From assembly GCA_902786265.1 (NCBI GenBank), contig CADACE010000013.1:62001-126000 (forward strand): DNA of 64,000 nt, read 5' to 3'. The position numbers and the translations under genes are program-made. This DNA is from an uncultured Chloroflexota bacterium. Its GTDB lineage: Bacteria > Chloroflexota > Anaerolineae > Anaerolineales > Anaerolineaceae. Below are positions 49,793 to 59,564 of this stretch, piece after piece. A model generated the notes under the pieces. It made no database searches. It was not told the origin of the DNA and worked only from the letters and a program-made list of their open reading frames with translations. Every line of letters starts with the position of its first letter. Within the stretch, counting starts at the first letter, position 1.

Positions 49793-50744
49793 TGTGATCC
49801 TTGAGGTGAAACACCTTACCAAATATTTTGATACACCCAAAGGGAAACTCCACGCTGTAGATGACGTGAGTTTCAGCATTAATCGCGGGGAAACCCTGGG
49901 GATCGTGGGCGAATCCGGCTGCGGGAAATCCACAACCGGCAGGACGATCCTCAAGCTCATCGAACCGACCAGCGGGCAGATCATCTTCAATGGGACGGAT
50001 ATCACTAAATACAGTGAACGTCAGATGCGTAAATTACGCACGGATATGCAGATCATCTTCCAGGATCCTTTCTCTTCTCTGGATCCCCGGCAGAATATCA
50101 TGCAGCTCATCAGTGAGCCGATCCGGGAGCACCACATCTGCAAATCGAAGGAAGAAGTTCAAAAGCGGACGCTGGAACTGATGGATATCGTCGGGCTTGC
50201 CCGCCGTTTTGTCAACTCTTATCCGCATGAACTGGATGGCGGACGCCGCCAGCGTATCGGTATCGCCCGCGCGCTTTCGGTCAACCCGAAGCTGATCGTC
50301 TGCGATGAACCGGTCTCCGCGCTGGATGTTTCCATTCAGGCCCAGATCCTCAACCTGCTCAAGCAGCTGCAGCGTGACATCGGACTGACCTACATTTTCA
50401 TTACGCATGACCTCAGCGTCGTCCGATATTTCTCCGACGATATCGCTGTGATGTATCTTGGGCAGATGGTCGAAAAAAGCCCTTCGGACAAGCTGTTTGA
50501 AAAACCGATGCATCCGTATACCCGGGCGCTGCTTTCCGCGATCCCGCTCCCGATCGTCGGGAAAGAAAAACCTGTGCGCCAGCTGATCCGGGGTGAAGTG
50601 ACGTCGCCGGTCAACCTGCCGGACCGCTGCCGCTTCCTGCCCCGCTGCAGCGAATGCCTTGAGAATTGTCCGAATGCAAAGACCCCGGAGCTTATCGAGG
50701 TCGAGCCGAAGCATTTTGTCGCCTGCCATATATACGATTGTTAG
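49782..50744 (+). CDS. dppF: Peptide ABC transporter ATPase (DppF type)
   Basis: 320 residues from the ATG at 49782 (RBS AGGAGG), overlapping dppD by 11 bases. Walker [10 protein letters not shown], signature [15 protein letters not shown] (Asp in place of the usual Ser), Walker [14 protein letters not shown]-loop ITHDLSVV; C-terminal [14 protein letters not shown] cysteines. Second ATPase of the importer. Confidence 0.93.
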   Translation: MENNVILEVKHLTKYFDTPKGKLHAVDDVSFSINRGETLGIVGESGCGKSTTGRTILKLIEPTSGQIIFNGTDITKYSERQMRKLRTDMQIIFQDPFSSLDPRQNIMQLISEPIREHHICKSKEEVQKRTLELMDIVGLARRFVNSYPHELDGGRRQRIGIARALSVNPKLIVCDEPVSALDVSIQAQILNLLKQLQRDIGLTYIFITHDLSVVRYFSDDIAVMYLGQMVEKSPSDKLFEKPMHPYTRALLSAIPLPIVGKEKPVRQLIRGEVTSPVNLPDRCRFLPRCSECLENCPNAKTPELIEVEPKHFVACHIYDC

Positions 50745-50865
50745 GTACCGGGAACCGGGGCCGAGTGCCAGGAACCAGGTGCCGGGTGCCAGAAAATGCG
50801 GCACCGGACATCTTAACATCCTGCTCCCGGCCCCTGAAACCCGGTCCCTGGCTCCTGAAAGAATC
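50745..50865. repeat. Heptad intergenic repeat, locus 9
   Basis: Left array AGGTACC GGGAACC GGGGCCG AGTGCCA GGAACCA GGTGCCG GGTGCCA; right array CTCCCGG CCCCTGA AACCCGG TCCCTGG CTCCTGA. Both are in perfect 7-base register and complementary overall. It begins right after the dppF stop and ends at the next start codon. Confidence 0.88.
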
Positions 50866-50867
50866 CT

Positions 50868-51572
50868 ATGCCGGAAACCAAAAACGATTTCATGCTTCTT
50901 GCCGTCCATACGGATAAGGAATTTACATCCTGGCTCAACCGCCATGCCGAAGAGGGCTGGTGGCTGAAAGAAAACAAGGGCAACACCTTTGTGTTTGTCA
51001 AAAGGCCGTATCCCGGGAAACGGTTGTGTTCCTATACGGTCAGATCTGACGTTCTGGGTGTTTCGGCGGAAGATGAATTTTACGAGCAGCAGGATGAGCT
51101 GCGGAAAAGCGGATGGCAGCTGCTGGCAATGGGAATGCCGGAAAATCTTACCGATAAGACCCGCCATGCTTTTCTTGTCGAAGTGCCGCGGGAGGATCAG
51201 CCGCGTCCGGAGATACCCCTGTCGGATCCGGACGGGCAGACAGCTCTGCTGCGGAACGCGCTGAAAAAAGCCGTGTCGACCATCGCTTTTTGTCTGATCT
51301 ACGCGGCGCTTCTGATTTATTTCATCGTGTTCCGTCCCGCTCTGCTTTTCAGCGGAGTCCCGGGGATCATTTTCCTGATCGCGACGGCTGTTGTTTTCCT
51401 GCCCTGCCTGTATTTTGCTGTCAGAGTTGCCTCTCTTTACGCGAAAGCTGTCCGTGATCCGGAGACGGACACCTCCGGCGGGAATTTTCTGTGCCTGGAC
51501 AGGGCTGTGATCCTGAATTCCGTAATGCTGGTCATCCTTGCCGCGTACCTGATCCTCGATTTCCTGATTTGA
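50868..51572 (+). CDS. DUF2812-like membrane protein
   Basis: 234 residues. The N-terminal soluble half (DKEFTSWLNRHAEEGWWLKENKGNTFVF, then YTVRSDVLG) resembles DUF2812, which occurs with PadR-type regulators in Firmicutes. Three membrane helices follow (about 130-150, 160-185, 210-232). Function unknown. There is no RBS; the start is directly preceded by the heptad repeat. Confidence 0.6.
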   Translation: MPETKNDFMLLAVHTDKEFTSWLNRHAEEGWWLKENKGNTFVFVKRPYPGKRLCSYTVRSDVLGVSAEDEFYEQQDELRKSGWQLLAMGMPENLTDKTRHAFLVEVPREDQPRPEIPLSDPDGQTALLRNALKKAVSTIAFCLIYAALLIYFIVFRPALLFSGVPGIIFLIATAVVFLPCLYFAVRVASLYAKAVRDPETDTSGGNFLCLDRAVILNSVMLVILAAYLILDFLI

Positions 51573-51650
51573 TCCCTGATAAGAAAATAATCAGTGCAGT
51601 GCATTATTGCCTAAGCTTATAAAGATTATTTCTGAAAATCTGAAAAACAC

Positions 51651-51681
51651 TTGACTTGACACCATGGTGTAAACATAAAAT
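51651..51681 (+). promoter_or_regulatory. MerR-type promoter with central palindrome
   Basis: TTGACT (51651-51656) and TAAAAT (51676-51681) are 19 bp apart, the long spacer that MerR proteins correct. ACACCATGGTGT (51659-51670) is a perfect palindrome at its centre, with TT and AA flanks extending the symmetry. A competing TTGACA begins at 51656. Confidence 0.7.
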
Positions 51682-51720
51682 ATTTAATAATCGGGATTTT
51701 TTTTTATATGGCAAGGGAAA

Positions 51721-52587
51721 ATGCGAAATCGGGATAATGCCGTCGAGGGTTTAAGAGAGGATGCTGCAGTGGCTGATAGTTTTTACACCATAAAGCAGGT
51801 TTGTGATGTAACCGGACTATCCCGTACCATGCTCATTAAACTGGAATCCATGGACATGATTACGCCGAAAAAAATAAATACCGGATCCGGATACCGTTAT
51901 TATGATTTGTATAATATCATGGACCTGATCCAGTACCGTTTGCTGAGGAATATCGGCCTGACACAAAAAAATATTCTGGCAATTTTCAATGCTGACGAGA
52001 AAAATCTTCAGCAAATATTCGATGAAATAAAAACCCGGATAGCCATTCTTCAGCGTGGCGCGGAAGAAATTTCGCTGAGGCTTTCTTCGGAAAAGAACCA
52101 TGAGATATCTGAAATTGAGTTTCCGGATCTCGTTTGCTGCTGCGAAGAAAAAACCGTTGCTTCTCCAGCTGAAACGAGCAGGCTGGCTTTTGAGATGTAT
52201 AACAGGGTTTTTTCGATGGGATATCCGATAAATTTTCTCGAAAAACTGTTTTTGATCAGATGCAGGTCCGGGAAACTTCGTATTGGTGAACCTTATACGA
52301 TAAAAATGTGTATTCCTTTGGATTTGAATGATCTGACCGGAGTAACGGATGACTGTATAGAAATCATACCCGGCTGCAGGTCACTTTCTATCCTTTCCTA
52401 TGGGCATTATGAACATATCGGGGAGCAAAACGATGCCCTGGACATTCTTTGGAATGAATTTGAACAGCGCGGATATAAAGCTGCGGATGATAAAGTACGT
52501 GTTGTGGAAATCGTTGCTCCCTATGGCGGGATACAAAACAAGCCGGAAAAGTATATCTGCCGGCTGGCCATTCCGATATCGGATTAA
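51721..52587 (+). CDS. MerR family regulator with GyrI-like effector domain
   Basis: 288 residues from the ATG at 51721; a GTG at 51769 with AAGAGAGG eight bases upstream is equally possible and would give 272 residues. The DNA-binding domain FYTIKQVCDVTGLSRTMLIKLE and the wing GSGYRYYDLYNIMDL are followed by a coiled-coil (95-125), then a GyrI/BmrR-like ligand-binding domain (about 140-288, ending KYICRLAIPI). Such proteins sense small, often aromatic or cationic, compounds. It probably controls itself and the sortase gene 48 bases downstream through the 19-bp-spacer promoter. Confidence 0.85.
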   Translation: MRNRDNAVEGLREDAAVADSFYTIKQVCDVTGLSRTMLIKLESMDMITPKKINTGSGYRYYDLYNIMDLIQYRLLRNIGLTQKNILAIFNADEKNLQQIFDEIKTRIAILQRGAEEISLRLSSEKNHEISEIEFPDLVCCCEEKTVASPAETSRLAFEMYNRVFSMGYPINFLEKLFLIRCRSGKLRIGEPYTIKMCIPLDLNDLTGVTDDCIEIIPGCRSLSILSYGHYEHIGEQNDALDILWNEFEQRGYKAADDKVRVVEIVAPYGGIQNKPEKYICRLAIPISD

Positions 52588-52635
52588 TTGGAAAAAAAGT
52601 GGGAAAAAGGAGAACCCCACAGGAGGAGAGAGTAT

Positions 52636-53895
52636 ATGTCCAATTCTCGTGATTTTTGCATTATATCGCATTACAGGTTTGTATTTTTTCTGTTGGCTGC
52701 TCTGCTGCTGTTTCCGGTCCCCGTTTCATCCCAGACAACCTCAGATCCGGTCACATTCAAAATGCCGTTGTCAGGTTACGATGAGGAACGTGTGACCGGT
52801 ATCAATCAACTTGTTTACTATATCATGGAAACGGATGGGTATCTAAAGAAAGACATTATGGATGAAACGATTGATGTCTGCTGCAGAAAGATCTGGGATG
52901 ATGATGACGACGTGGCAGGAAAGCGGCCTGACAGTGTCAAGATCCTTCTTTTGAGGGACGGAATTCTTTACAGATACACCTACTTAACTGAGGCAAATGA
53001 ATGGAGTGATTGTTTCAGAGAAGTACCGAAATATGATGAGGAAACAAAAGATGAGTACTCATATTCGATTAGCGAGGATCTTGTTCCGGAATATTTATCA
53101 GAGTATACGATCGTAAATCGTATATTTACACCTACTCCGACGATGACCTTTACGCCGACAATGACATTTACCCCCACATCGACGTTTACTCCGACATCAA
53201 CGTATACACCCACATTGACATTCACACCGACGCCAACCGATACCCCGACACAGACTCCTACCCCGACGATGACGTTTACTCCGACAGAAACAAATACGCC
53301 TACTGTTACTCCTACACCAACAGAAACAAATACGCCTACTGTTACTCCTACACCAACGTCGACAGTCTGGGTGACTCCGTATATTACACCGAGTATAACA
53401 GAATGGCCGAAGACCGGTTTATCCGGGAAAATTTCTGAAAAACCCGCATCAGTCAGCTATCGCCCTCTGGACATCGAGCTGTTGATTCCTTCTCTGAATG
53501 TTTTGAGTGATATTGTTTCCTTAGATATGATCGATAATGGGTGGCCCGTGGAATGGCTGGGTGAGAATGTAGGCTTGCTGCAGGGTACGCAATTCCCGGG
53601 AACGGGTATATCGGTAATTGCGGGTCATAACACATTAAATGCGGAAGAATACGGTCCTTTTGCAGCGCTGGCATCTATGGAAATTGGAGAACGGTTTTAT
53701 ATTCGAGGTAATAACGGCGTTTTGAATATATTTGAAGTTTGTGCGAGTGAAAAAATCGGTGGAAATGACATCGCGGCATTGTATCAGGCCGCTTCCGGTT
53801 ATGATTCTGTGGTAATATTGCTGACATGTGAAGATGAACTTCTGAGTGGCGGGTACGCAAGCCGCCGCATCATTGTCGGCAAAGAGATCCGGTAA
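52636..53895 (+). CDS. Secreted sortase with Thr/Pro stalk
   Basis: 419 residues from the ATG at 52636 (RBS AGGAGG). An N-terminal hydrophobic signal (16-36) is followed by a unique region, a 79-residue Thr/Pro stalk (165-243, FTPTPT and NTPTVTPTPTE units), then WPKTG near 259, which looks like a sortase recognition motif. The sortase domain has catalytic His331 (AGHNT), Cys398 (LLTCED) and Arg411 (SRRIIVG). Sortases attach proteins to the wall or to each other. The same layout, stalk plus LPxTG-like motif plus sortase, is seen in Chloroflexota. A decayed relative lies at 10101-10440. It is the second gene of the MerR unit. Confidence 0.83.
   Translation: MSNSRDFCIISHYRFVFFLLAALLLFPVPVSSQTTSDPVTFKMPLSGYDEERVTGINQLVYYIMETDGYLKKDIMDETIDVCCRKIWDDDDDVAGKRPDSVKILLLRDGILYRYTYLTEANEWSDCFREVPKYDEETKDEYSYSISEDLVPEYLSEYTIVNRIFTPTPTMTFTPTMTFTPTSTFTPTSTYTPTLTFTPTPTDTPTQTPTPTMTFTPTETNTPTVTPTPTETNTPTVTPTPTSTVWVTPYITPSITEWPKTGLSGKISEKPASVSYRPLDIELLIPSLNVLSDIVSLDMIDNGWPVEWLGENVGLLQGTQFPGTGISVIAGHNTLNAEEYGPFAALASMEIGERFYIRGNNGVLNIFEVCASEKIGGNDIAALYQAASGYDSVVILLTCEDELLSGGYASRRIIVGKEIR
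53128..53364 (+). repeat. Thr/Pro stalk-coding repeat
   Basis: Repeating ACNCCNACN-type codons for Thr and Pro. Within it, a 36-base unit (12 codons, TETNTPTVTPTP) is repeated without change at 53284-53319 and 53320-53355. Confidence 0.9.
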
Positions 53896-53926
53896 AGATT
53901 TGAACATCTGCAAAAAATGAAAGAAA

Positions 53927-53966
53927 GAACCGGCTCCTGTGCTGAGGGAGCCGGTTCCTTTTTTTT
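53927..53966 (+). terminator. Terminator after sortase gene
   Basis: GAACCGGCTCC/GGAGCCGGTTC, 9-base loop, then CTTTTTTTT. Confidence 0.93.
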
Positions 53967-54143
53967 GTATGGATTCCATTTCGGTTTTCTTTCCCATTTT
54001 ATATCTCTCCTGTTTTATAATTAATCTGTACCTGACAGGGAAAACCGCGGCAACTATGCCTTGAAAGAAGGAACCTTGACAATTCAAAAAATGGCCGGCC
54101 GGATATCAAACTTCGCATGGATGCGCAATCAGCAATGCCCTGC

Positions 54144-54225
54144 GCGCCGGAGGACATTTTTCCTGTTGGCCCGGATCCCTTATTCTTTCGGCTTATTCGT
54201 CGAAAAAACTGTCAGGTTTATGCGA
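54144..54225. repeat. 80-base dispersed repeat, copy B
   Basis: Second copy of the repeat at 37381-37460, again 70 to 100 bases before the first gene of a carbohydrate operon. Confidence 0.75.
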
Positions 54226-54298
54226 TCAAGCGATAAATCGGGATGGTTTTATCCCGCAGTTTATGGTATAGAGGTATAGAAAGGAAAGGTGCGGCAGA

Positions 54299-56431
54299 AT
54301 GCTTACTCAAAAGAATGTGGCTGTGAATAAAATGATGGAATTCCATGAAAACGGTATTTATATGGACCTGGAACAGGCGGAGGACGGGACGCTGAAACTG
54401 CTGCATTTTTCCGCCCTGCCTTTTGATCCGGAACAGATCCCGGAAAAATGTAAACGCGGGTTCCGCCTTGTGGAAGTACAGGTTCCCGGTTTGGACCGTC
54501 CTGAGGAGCGGCATGGTACGAAATTTGTTGCCACGGCTCCGGGATACCGGCTGCAGTTTGGCCGTTATGAGGATGAGCGTAATGAATTCGGACGGAAGCT
54601 GACTTTTATCACTTCCGATGAAGAAACCGGGCTTGTTGTTCACAGCTGTTTCCAGTTTTATGACGGCATTTCTGTCGTCCGCAGCTGGACGGAAGTCGAA
54701 AATCACGGATCCGAAACGCAGACGCTGGAATATGTCTCCTCTTTTGCCCTTACCGGTCTCGGGAAAGGCGGGCTACAGAAACGGGACGACAAACTGCTGC
54801 TTTCCATCCCTCATAATTCCTGGCAGCGGGAGATCCAGTGGAAAACCTTTACCCTGCCGGAGCTGGGGATCTGCATGAACCAGCCGGAATATGCAAGCCG
54901 GTCTTCCAAGACCATCAGCATCACGAATATCGGCAACTGGTCCGCGAAGGAATACATTCCCGCGGGATTTCTGGAGGATACCGAAACCGGGGAAAGCCTG
55001 TTGTGGCAGATCGAACAGAACGGCTCCTGGCACTGGGAGATCAGTGACCAGACCGGCTTTCTTTATCTGCAGCTCAGCGGTCCGAGTGAGACCTGGGCGC
55101 ACTGGTCCAAAGATCTGAAACCCGGGGACCGCTTTGTTACCGTCCCGGCTGCGGTCAGTCCTGTTTGCGGCGGGTTTGAGAAAGCCAACGAGGAAATGAC
55201 CAAATACCGCCGCCGCATCCGCCGTCCCAATGCCGATAATGAAAAGTTGGCGGTGATCTTCAATGATTATATGAACTGCCTTTGGGCAGATCCGACCACC
55301 GCAAAAGAGCTGCCGCTCATCGATGCCGCGGCAAAAGCGGGCTGTGATTACTTTGTCATCGATGCCGGCTGGTATTCCGATGGGTTCTGGTGGGACAGCG
55401 TCGGGGAATGGAAACCCGCGCCGGGCCGCTTCCCGGAAGGGCTGAAGTGGCTGATGGACCATGTCCGCTCCAAAGGCATGATCCCCGGCGTCTGGCTGGA
55501 GATCGAAGTCATGGGCATCAACTGCGAACTGGCAAAGAAGCTGCCGGATGACTGGTTCTTCTGCCGTCACGGCAAACGGGTCTATGACCGCAGCCGTTAC
55601 CAGCTGGATTTCCGAAATCCGGAGGTGCGGGCTTTTGCCGATGAGATCATCGACCGCTTTGTGAATGAGTACCATGTGGGTTATATCAAGATGGACTACA
55701 ACATCGAACCGGGCATCGGTACCGAAATCAACGCGGACAGTTATGGGGACGGGCTGCTGGAGCACGAACGGGCGTATCTCGCCTGGCTGGACGCAGTCTT
55801 TGCCCGCTATCCGGATCTGATCATCGAAAACTGCTCCAGCGGCGGTCTGCGGATGGACTACGCGATGCTCTCCCGGTATTCGATCCAGTCCACTTCCGAT
55901 GTGGAAGACTACCGCTATTACGCGACGATCGCTGCCAATGCGCCTTCTGTGCTGACGCCGGAACAGGCGGCTGTCTGGAGTTATCCGCTTTCGGATGGCG
56001 ATGATGAGCAGACTGCTTTCAACATGGTCAACGCCATGATGCTGCGCATCCATCAGTCCGGTCATCTGGCTCAGATCAACCCGTCCGGGAAGAAGCTGGT
56101 GAAGGAAGGCATCCGGACCTACAAACGCATGCGGAACGACATCCGCAAATCCTTTGCCTTCTGGCCGCTCGGGATGTCGGATTATGACGACCCCTGGGTG
56201 AGTCTCGGCTTGCGGACAGAAAGGACTGCCTATGTGGCAGTCTGGCGCCGGAACAGCTCTGATGACACGGTCGTCCTGCCGATCGAGTTTCTGAACAGAA
56301 GAAAAGCTTCTGCGGAGCTGCTTTATCCGGCAAACGCGCCCTGTGAATACTCCTGGAATCCGGGTACTTCCTCTCTGACGGTCAGGCTGCCGGAGCTTTG
56401 CAGTGCCCGCATCTTCCGGATCCGGTTCTGA
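54299..56431 (+). CDS. Alpha-galactosidase, GH36
   Basis: 710 residues. Cytosolic (no signal peptide). The catalytic barrel has VIDAGWYSDGFWWDSVGEW, then the nucleophile D466 in YIKMDYN and the acid/base D534 in STSDVEDYRYY, with IENCSSGGLRMDYAML between. It removes alpha-1,6-galactose from melibiose- and raffinose-type sugars. The beta-galactosidase gene follows 48 bases on, so the pair can degrade galactosides of both anomers. No importer is in the same cluster. Confidence 0.93.
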   Translation: MLTQKNVAVNKMMEFHENGIYMDLEQAEDGTLKLLHFSALPFDPEQIPEKCKRGFRLVEVQVPGLDRPEERHGTKFVATAPGYRLQFGRYEDERNEFGRKLTFITSDEETGLVVHSCFQFYDGISVVRSWTEVENHGSETQTLEYVSSFALTGLGKGGLQKRDDKLLLSIPHNSWQREIQWKTFTLPELGICMNQPEYASRSSKTISITNIGNWSAKEYIPAGFLEDTETGESLLWQIEQNGSWHWEISDQTGFLYLQLSGPSETWAHWSKDLKPGDRFVTVPAAVSPVCGGFEKANEEMTKYRRRIRRPNADNEKLAVIFNDYMNCLWADPTTAKELPLIDAAAKAGCDYFVIDAGWYSDGFWWDSVGEWKPAPGRFPEGLKWLMDHVRSKGMIPGVWLEIEVMGINCELAKKLPDDWFFCRHGKRVYDRSRYQLDFRNPEVRAFADEIIDRFVNEYHVGYIKMDYNIEPGIGTEINADSYGDGLLEHERAYLAWLDAVFARYPDLIIENCSSGGLRMDYAMLSRYSIQSTSDVEDYRYYATIAANAPSVLTPEQAAVWSYPLSDGDDEQTAFNMVNAMMLRIHQSGHLAQINPSGKKLVKEGIRTYKRMRNDIRKSFAFWPLGMSDYDDPWVSLGLRTERTAYVAVWRRNSSDDTVVLPIEFLNRRKASAELLYPANAPCEYSWNPGTSSLTVRLPELCSARIFRIRF

Positions 56432-56479
56432 TTTTTTATTGTTTGAAATAATATATCGATTAGTAAATGGGACGTATTT

Positions 56480-59400
56480 ATGGAAGATTTCAATTTTGAA
56501 GCTGTTGTCAAAAATCCGGCAGTCTTTGCAGAAGGAAGACTCCCCGCGCATGCGGATTTTACTGCTTACCGGAACGCGGCGGAAATGCATACCGGAGAAA
56601 CAAGCCTGCGGGAATCCCTGAACGGGATCTGGCGTTTCCGCTATTCAGCCAACCCCGCTTCCGCTCCGGATGACGGATTCCAGTCTCCGGAGAAGGATCT
56701 TTCCGGATGGGACGAGATCCGGGTCCCGGCCCATATCCAGATGGAAGGCTACGATAAACCGGCTTATGTGAACACCCAGTATCCGTGGGATTGCCAGGCA
56801 GAGCTGAAGCCCGGTGAGATGCCGGAGCTTTTCAACCCGGTGGCAGACTATGTCTGTGATTTTGTTTTACCGGCGTCCTTTGAAAATGAAGATGTCTGCG
56901 TTTCCTTCCAGGGTGTGGAAAGCGGTTTTGCGCTCTGGCTTAACGGCCGGTATATCGGTTACAGCGAAGACAGCTTTACCCCCTCGGATTTCCGCCTGAC
57001 GGATGTGCTGCGGGACGGTGTGAACCGCCTTGCCCTGCGGGTCTGGAAATGGACGCCCGGCAGCTGGTTTGAAGACCAGGATTTTTACCGTTTCTCCGGG
57101 ATCTTCCGTGACGTCTTTCTGTACGTACTGCCGAAAAGCGCCGTGCTGGATCTCGCTGTCCGGCCGCTGCTGAATAAGGAACTCAGCCGCGGAACGCTCC
57201 TGATTTCAGCAAAAGGACGCGGAACCGGTACGCTGCGCCTATCATTGTCAGACGGTGAAAGCTGTATCGAGGAGCAAACCGTTCCGCTGACACAGGAAAG
57301 CGCGACCGAGTTCCATGTGGATGCCCCGCGGCTATGGAGCGCGGAACATCCGGAGCTTTATACCCTGCTGATTGAGGTGTTGGATGATGAGGGAAACTGC
57401 ACGGAAATCATCCCTCAGGAATTCGGGTTCCGCCGTGTTGAAATCAGGGAAGGGATACTCCTCTTGAACGGGAAACGCCTGGTATTCAAAGGCGTCAACC
57501 GGCATGATTTCAGTTCGATATCCGGACGGGTGCCGAACCATGACGAACTGCTGCAGGATATCCTGACCATGAAGCGGAACAACATCAACGCGATCCGCAC
57601 CAGCCATTATCCGAATCAGTCGGAGCTTTACGCGCTCTGCGACCGTTACGGGCTTTATTTGATTGCCGAAAATAACATGGAGACCCATGGCAGCTGGGAC
57701 GCGTACATGCGGAAAAAGGCTGACCTGGATTATGTGGTCCCGAAGGATCATGAGGAATTCGCGCCGCTCCTGCTGGACCGGGTACGTTCAGCTTATGAAC
57801 GGGACAAGAACCATCCGAGCGTCATCATCTGGTCCTGCGGCAATGAGGCGTTTGGCGGACACGTGATCTATGAGATGAGCGAGCTGTTCCGTCAGCTTGA
57901 CCCGTATCGTCCGGTCCATTATGAGGGCATCACCTGGGACAGAAGCTATAACGATACCACCGACATCGAAAGCCGCATGTATACTCCGGTCCCGGAGGTG
58001 GAAGCATTTTTGAAAGAACATCCGGAAAAACCGCTGATCATGTGTGAATACACGCACGCGATGGGCAATTCCTGCGGTGCCATGCATAAATATACCGACC
58101 TTGCGGAACGCGAACCGCATTTCCAGGGCGGGTTTATCTGGGATTATGTGGACCAGACAATTTATAAAAAGGACCGCTACGGTCAGTGGTTCCAGGCGTA
58201 CGGCGGAGATTTCGGAGAACGCCCGACGGATTACAATTTCAGCGGGAATGGCATCGTGTATGGCGGTGACCGGGCTCCTTCGCCGAAGATGCAGGAGATC
58301 CGTTTTAATTACCGGAATATCCGGGTGGAGTTCATCGAGGGCGGATTCCTTGTGAAGAACCGCTTTTTGTTCACGAATACCGATGTTTACCGGGCATTGA
58401 TCATTCTGCAGATGAATGGTGAGCAGATCCGGGAAGAGGAGACCGCGGTTTCGGTCGAACCTCTCGCGGAAACGGAATTTCTCTGGCCGGAATGGGTGCT
58501 GCGGGAAATGGAGACGCAGAAAGCCGCTGCCCGCAGTCTCGGGAAAGCAGAGCCTGAATTCGCGGTGACCGTTTCCTTCCGGCTGAAGGAAGACTGCCCG
58601 TGGGCAATAGCCGGACATGAGATCGCTTTCGGGCAAAAGGTTTTCCCGATAGCAAAGCAAAGCCCGGATCATGAGGAAGCGCTGACGGTCATCCGCGGAA
58701 AATCTGTAGTCGGGGTGCGGGGGAAGCATTTCTCCGCTCAGTTCTCCGCCATCCAGCCGGGCCTTACCTCCTATGTCTATGCCGGAAAGGAAATGATCGA
58801 AAAGGTCCCGATGCCGAACTTCTGGCGCGCGCCTGTCGATAACGATATGGGGAATAATATGCCCCAGCGCTATGCCCAGTGGAAGATCGCCAGCCTTTAT
58901 GTCACTCCGAAAAATGATCAGGGATCGGACCTGTACCCGGCTGTGGAAGAAAAGCCGCATAGAGTCATCATCACCTACCGCTATTTTATGCCGACAACGC
59001 CGGCGAGCAGCTGCAATGTCGCGTATGAGGTGTTTGGCGACGGAACCGTCCGGACAACACTTTCCTATAAAGCTGTTGAGGGTCTGCGGGATATGCCGGA
59101 ATTCGGTATGATCTTCAGGTTCGATGCCGACTATGATCATGTCTGTTGGTACGGGCTCGGTCCGGATGAGACTTATGCGGACCGCATGACGGGGGCGAAG
59201 CTCGGGCTGTACCGGAATGAGGTGATGGATAATTTCGCCCGCTATCCGGTCCCGCAGGAATGCGGCAACCATTGCGGGGTCCGCTGGCTGAAGCTGACCG
59301 ACCGCAAAGGCCGCGGGATCAAATTCTCCGGGGAAGATCTTTCCATTAACGTCCTTCCCTGGACGCCGCATGAAATTGAGAACGCCGCTCACGCGTATGA

Positions 59401-59551
59401 ACTGCCGCCCGTGCATTACAGCGTGGTCCGGGTCGCTCTGCAGCAGATGGGTGTCGGGGGTGATGACAGCTGGGGTGCCAAAACGCATCCGGAATACCTG
59501 CTGCCGGCAGGAAAGGACCTTTCCTTTACCTTCAATTTTTGCGGGGTATGA
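56480..59551 (+). CDS. lacZ: Beta-galactosidase, GH2 (LacZ type)
   Basis: 1023 residues, the usual LacZ length, cytosolic. Five-domain layout: jelly-roll start (AVFAEGRLPAHADFTAY, VPAHIQMEGYDKPAYVNTQY), barrel with FKGVNRHDF and IRTSHYPNQSELYALCDRYG, acid/base Glu in IIWSCGNEAFGG and nucleophile Glu in MCEYTHAMGNSCG. The C-terminal small chain (Bgal_small_N) has NFWRAPVDNDMGNN and GLGPDETYADR. Second gene of the galactoside unit. Confidence 0.96.
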   Translation: MEDFNFEAVVKNPAVFAEGRLPAHADFTAYRNAAEMHTGETSLRESLNGIWRFRYSANPASAPDDGFQSPEKDLSGWDEIRVPAHIQMEGYDKPAYVNTQYPWDCQAELKPGEMPELFNPVADYVCDFVLPASFENEDVCVSFQGVESGFALWLNGRYIGYSEDSFTPSDFRLTDVLRDGVNRLALRVWKWTPGSWFEDQDFYRFSGIFRDVFLYVLPKSAVLDLAVRPLLNKELSRGTLLISAKGRGTGTLRLSLSDGESCIEEQTVPLTQESATEFHVDAPRLWSAEHPELYTLLIEVLDDEGNCTEIIPQEFGFRRVEIREGILLLNGKRLVFKGVNRHDFSSISGRVPNHDELLQDILTMKRNNINAIRTSHYPNQSELYALCDRYGLYLIAENNMETHGSWDAYMRKKADLDYVVPKDHEEFAPLLLDRVRSAYERDKNHPSVIIWSCGNEAFGGHVIYEMSELFRQLDPYRPVHYEGITWDRSYNDTTDIESRMYTPVPEVEAFLKEHPEKPLIMCEYTHAMGNSCGAMHKYTDLAEREPHFQGGFIWDYVDQTIYKKDRYGQWFQAYGGDFGERPTDYNFSGNGIVYGGDRAPSPKMQEIRFNYRNIRVEFIEGGFLVKNRFLFTNTDVYRALIILQMNGEQIREEETAVSVEPLAETEFLWPEWVLREMETQKAAARSLGKAEPEFAVTVSFRLKEDCPWAIAGHEIAFGQKVFPIAKQSPDHEEALTVIRGKSVVGVRGKHFSAQFSAIQPGLTSYVYAGKEMIEKVPMPNFWRAPVDNDMGNNMPQRYAQWKIASLYVTPKNDQGSDLYPAVEEKPHRVIITYRYFMPTTPASSCNVAYEVFGDGTVRTTLSYKAVEGLRDMPEFGMIFRFDADYDHVCWYGLGPDETYADRMTGAKLGLYRNEVMDNFARYPVPQECGNHCGVRWLKLTDRKGRGIKFSGEDLSINVLPWTPHEIENAAHAYELPPVHYSVVRVALQQMGVGGDDSWGAKTHPEYLLPAGKDLSFTFNFCGV

Positions 59552-59564
59552 CAAATCGGGATTA

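Larger units (their letters stand above)
53896..54298. other. Intergenic region, sortase to alpha-galactosidase
   Basis: It holds the sortase terminator and copy B of the 80-base repeat. I see no gene. The RBS of the alpha-galactosidase gene (AAAGGAAAGG) is at its end. Confidence 0.6.

Noticed and set aside
53128..53364. Regular repeats as a CRISPR array
   Set aside because: The units are codons for a Thr/Pro stalk in an intact reading frame; there are no spacers of constant length and no cas genes.
53965..54010. Minus-strand ATG with a strong RBS (AGGAGAG) facing the sortase gene
   Set aside because: The frame runs through the sortase terminator and then antisense to the sortase. There is no plausible product.
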